A stretch of 64,000 bases of DNA from contig CACYJV010000012.1 in NCBI GenBank assembly GCA_902774815.1, positions 1 through 64,000 on the forward strand. The letters are read 5' to 3'. The notes under the pieces were generated by a model, which ran no database searches, was not told the origin of the DNA, and saw only the letters and a list, made by a program, of their open reading frames with translations. The stretch comes from an uncultured Prevotellaceae bacterium (GTDB lineage Bacteria > Bacteroidota > Bacteroidia > Bacteroidales > Bacteroidaceae). A program made the translations under genes and the position numbers. This document shows positions 61,476-64,000 of this stretch, in pieces; the first letter of the stretch is position 1, and each line of letters starts with the position of its first letter.

Positions 61476-61679
61476 TAACAAGGAAGCAGAGGGCCACGAG
61501 CTTGCTCGCTTTTGTAGTAAAGTGGCGAAAGAACTAAGGTGTTCTCGGGCCTTCGTGCAACTATTTGTCCCTTTTTCCCGTCTAAAAAACAGAAAAAACT
61601 GCCCGTTGAGTGTAGTTTTTCAGTAACTATCTGCGTCTAAAGAATAAAAAGAATGATGCCAACAAATAAAATTATAATG

Positions 61680-63935
61680 ATGAAAAAGCAAGTTTTCTTA
61701 CTTATGAGTGCCCTCTGGCTGTCTGGTTTGACAGCTACGGCACAGGTCAACATCGACTCTCTCGAAGCCGTTTACGATTCTTTGGAACTCAAAGGAGTCA
61801 CCGTCACAGCCGCCAAACCAATGGTTAAGATGGAAGCCGATAAGATGACGTACGACGTTCAGGCCGATGCTGACGCCAATTCCTCGACGGTTCTCGACAT
61901 GCTCCGTAAGGTTCCTATGGTCACAGTCGATGGTCAGGACAACATTACCGTCAACGGTTCGTCGGCCTTCAAGGTCTATGTTGACGGCAAACCCAACCCC
62001 ATGATTTCGCAAAACCCCTCGCAGGTGTTCAAGATGATGCCTGCCGCAGCCGTGCAAAAGATAGAAGTCATCACCAATCCTGGTGCTCGCTACGATGCTG
62101 AAGGCGCCGTTGGCGTGCTCAACCTCATCCTTAACAAGCAGTCGGGTGGGGCAGCAGCCCAGTCGCTCGATGGTCTGACGGGCACACTCCGTGCCGGTGT
62201 GGGCACGAAAGGTGCCGGCGGTGGCGTGTATGTGTCGGCTCAACAGGGCAAACTCTCGCTGTCGGGCAACGTATTGTTCCAGTATCAACAGATGAAGGAT
62301 ACCAAGGTGAACATCGAACGCGAGTCGCTGACCGATGGAACCCTGATGAACTACGAGCAGTGTTCCACCCAGCGTGTGCCCTTCACCATGGGTAACTTCT
62401 CGCTGGGCTACGACCTCGACTCGCTCAACACGCTCTCCGCATCGGTAGGCCTGACGGCATTCCGCGCAAAAGTGTCCGACTCGCCGCTGGTAACCATGAG
62501 GAGTGCCACTGGCAACCCATTCTCCTACAGTTACGACATGACCACCCGTATGCGCAATACGTCGCTTACCGCCAGCGCCGACTGGCAGCACTTCTTCTCG
62601 GCCGACCGCCAGCACTCGTTCACGCTGTCCTACCTGCTGTCCTACGCACCGCAGAAGTTGTCAACCGAGCAACTCTACACCGACTTCCAACCCTTCGACT
62701 TCTACTCGGAGAACCTTCCGAAGTCGCTCGAGCAGACGTTGCAGTTCGACTATATGCGCCCCGTCGCCACAGGCCATACGCTTAGCCTTGGCGGAAAGTA
62801 CATCATGCGCGACAATCGCTCATGGGCCGAGGATCGCAACGTGCCGCACGACGGTGGCATAACGCCGCAACCCAACTATGTGGAATACCGTCACGACAAC
62901 GACATCGCTGCCGCCTATGCCGAGTATGCAGCTCAGATGGGCATCGTCGGTGCCAAGGCAGGTCTGCGCTACGAGCATACGTTCCAAAAAGTCAGCTATT
63001 TGCAGGGACAAGGCAGTGACTTCCGCCGCGACTACGGCAACTTTGTGCCGAGTATCTCGCTGAGTTTGTCGCCGAAACCCACGCAAAACATTGGCCTGAC
63101 CTATAACATGCGACTCCAGCGACCAGGCATCAGCTATCTGAATCCCTACGTCGACCGCACCGCGCCCACGAGCATTTCCTATGGTAACTCCGATCTCGAC
63201 GTTGAGAAGACGCACAACATAGGAGCCACCTTCAGCTCGTTCTCGCAGAAATTCATGCTGAACCTGGGCCTGCATCAGAGCTTCACGGGCAACCAGATTG
63301 CACAATACAGCTTCATGGCCGATGGTGTACTGAACAATACCTATGGTAATATTGCCCGCCAGCGCAACAGTTCGTTCACCGCCTTTGTCAACTGGCTTGC
63401 AGCCAAGAACACCCGCCTCATCCTCAATGCAGGTCTCAGCTATGTCGACCTACGTACTGTCGACGATACATCCACATTCCCCGCAGGCGACGGCTCCTTT
63501 GCCACCCAGAAAAACCACGGCTGGCAGGGCAATCTCATGGCCGGCCTCCAGCAGACGCTCCCCTGGCAGTTGCAGCTCAGCGCCAATGTCATCGCCAACT
63601 CCAAGACCTACACCCTGCAAGGCTGGTCGTCGGGCTTCGAGGCGTTCGTGGCCAGTCTGTCGAAGAGCCTGCTTTCCGATCGCCTGAACATATCGCTTTC
63701 AGCCATTACGGGCATCCATAGCGGTGGTTCCATCCACATCAAGTCCTACAGCGCAGGTCGTGACTTCTGCCATCGGCAGGACATCCGTGTGCCACTCTCG
63801 CAGTTGCAGCTCAACATCAGCTACACCTTCGGCAAGAAGGGCGTGCAGACCCGCGAGCATAAGAGCCGTATCGAGAACGACTTCCTTGAGAAAAAGTCCG
63901 ATCAGGAGCAGATTTCCAACCCGCAAGGCATGTAG
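61680..63935 (+). CDS. TonB-dependent outer-membrane receptor-like protein
   Basis: 751 residues, start at 61680 (MKKQVFLLMSALWLSGLTATAQ signal peptide); an upstream ATG at 61653 is also possible. The plug domain (about 35-150) contains VLDMLRKVPMVTVDGQDNIT and KIEVITNPGARYDAEGAVGV, typical of the OMP_b-brl_3 group (PF14905-type). The remaining 600 residues form a 22-strand-type barrel with aromatic girdles. It probably brings in or binds a ligand at the outer membrane with TonB energy. It is monocistronic as seen here, with no SusD partner. The last 65 bp of the window are empty. Confidence 0.85.
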   Translation: MKKQVFLLMSALWLSGLTATAQVNIDSLEAVYDSLELKGVTVTAAKPMVKMEADKMTYDVQADADANSSTVLDMLRKVPMVTVDGQDNITVNGSSAFKVYVDGKPNPMISQNPSQVFKMMPAAAVQKIEVITNPGARYDAEGAVGVLNLILNKQSGGAAAQSLDGLTGTLRAGVGTKGAGGGVYVSAQQGKLSLSGNVLFQYQQMKDTKVNIERESLTDGTLMNYEQCSTQRVPFTMGNFSLGYDLDSLNTLSASVGLTAFRAKVSDSPLVTMRSATGNPFSYSYDMTTRMRNTSLTASADWQHFFSADRQHSFTLSYLLSYAPQKLSTEQLYTDFQPFDFYSENLPKSLEQTLQFDYMRPVATGHTLSLGGKYIMRDNRSWAEDRNVPHDGGITPQPNYVEYRHDNDIAAAYAEYAAQMGIVGAKAGLRYEHTFQKVSYLQGQGSDFRRDYGNFVPSISLSLSPKPTQNIGLTYNMRLQRPGISYLNPYVDRTAPTSISYGNSDLDVEKTHNIGATFSSFSQKFMLNLGLHQSFTGNQIAQYSFMADGVLNNTYGNIARQRNSSFTAFVNWLAAKNTRLILNAGLSYVDLRTVDDTSTFPAGDGSFATQKNHGWQGNLMAGLQQTLPWQLQLSANVIANSKTYTLQGWSSGFEAFVASLSKSLLSDRLNISLSAITGIHSGGSIHIKSYSAGRDFCHRQDIRVPLSQLQLNISYTFGKKGVQTREHKSRIENDFLEKKSDQEQISNPQGM

Positions 63936-64000
63936 TTGCGCTTTAAGTAGTGATTCTGTTTCAAGAAGTTTGCAAAAGTTTTCTTTTAACAAATTACAAC

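Overview
The window looks like a chromosomal segment of a Bacteroidales bacterium, most likely Prevotellaceae (gut or rumen type). The evidence is repeated promoters of the Bacteroidota form TTTG-N19/20-TAnnTTTG, many outer-membrane beta-barrel, OmpA and TonB-domain proteins, GH43 and GH78 polysaccharide hydrolases with signal peptides, an IS982-like transposase remnant of the kind I associate with Prevotella, and the gene order guaB, two parvulin isomerases, OstA-like protein, mutL. Family assignments come from motifs read by eye; no database search was run.

Layout. 1-4.7 kb is an accessory, partly AT-rich patch: a broken transposase, a secreted protein, a truncated RHS-core protein, a lipoprotein with an internal duplication, a beta-barrel protein, and about 1.1 kb of gene-free DNA packed with dispersed repeats. 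4.7-11.1 kb holds two glycosyltransferases and a 1327-residue fusion of an alpha-L-rhamnosidase and a sialidase-like propeller. 11.4-16.2 kb is a minus-strand block: M23/LysM peptidase, recG, ispD, DJ-1/PfpI. 16.4-24.7 kb runs on the plus strand: NAD kinase, an ABC exporter, a thioredoxin-TonB fusion, and a MacAB-like set of ATPase, two FtsX-type permeases and an HlyD adaptor. 24.7-31.5 kb has a GH43 multidomain enzyme, an M1 aminopeptidase and a second GH43-like propeller. 32-38.6 kb has an OmpA lipoprotein, a beta-barrel protein, a BlaI/M56 sensor pair with clear operators, a TPR protein and a retropepsin-PDZ protein. 38.6-43.9 kb is one 1757-residue DUF4011-helicase-Vsr-like protein, a candidate single-gene defence system (Hhe-like). 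44.6-57 kb is housekeeping: clpP, clpX, recQ, guaB, two peptidyl-prolyl isomerases, OstA-like, mutL. 57-64 kb has a major OmpA porin, tRNA-Val(UAC), an ABC ATPase/permease/GntR operon with its own operator, and a TonB-type outer-membrane receptor.

The most unusual signal is in the non-coding DNA. Five separate gaps (about 4.46-4.68, 22.11-22.27, 31.50-31.72, 44.14-44.33 and 58.94-59.11 kb) each carry 7 to 12 degenerate units built on AAAGC-NN-(T/A)G, stepping at exactly 22 bp almost every time. The sequence drifts but the spacing does not, so phase appears to be what is conserved. I know of no described family that matches.

Other repeat classes are present: a GC-rich palindromic element (CTCCGCT...AGCGGAG), a CCCTCCC/GGGAGGG element, a GGCAGAC/GTCTGCC hairpin element, tracts of 7-bp period at gene junctions, and a 240-bp nested inverted repeat at 11.02-11.26 kb. 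Several of these have entered reading frames without breaking them: the RHS gene, a beta-barrel gene, the GH43 gene and the DUF4011 helicase. This resembles the in-frame palindromic elements known from Rickettsia.
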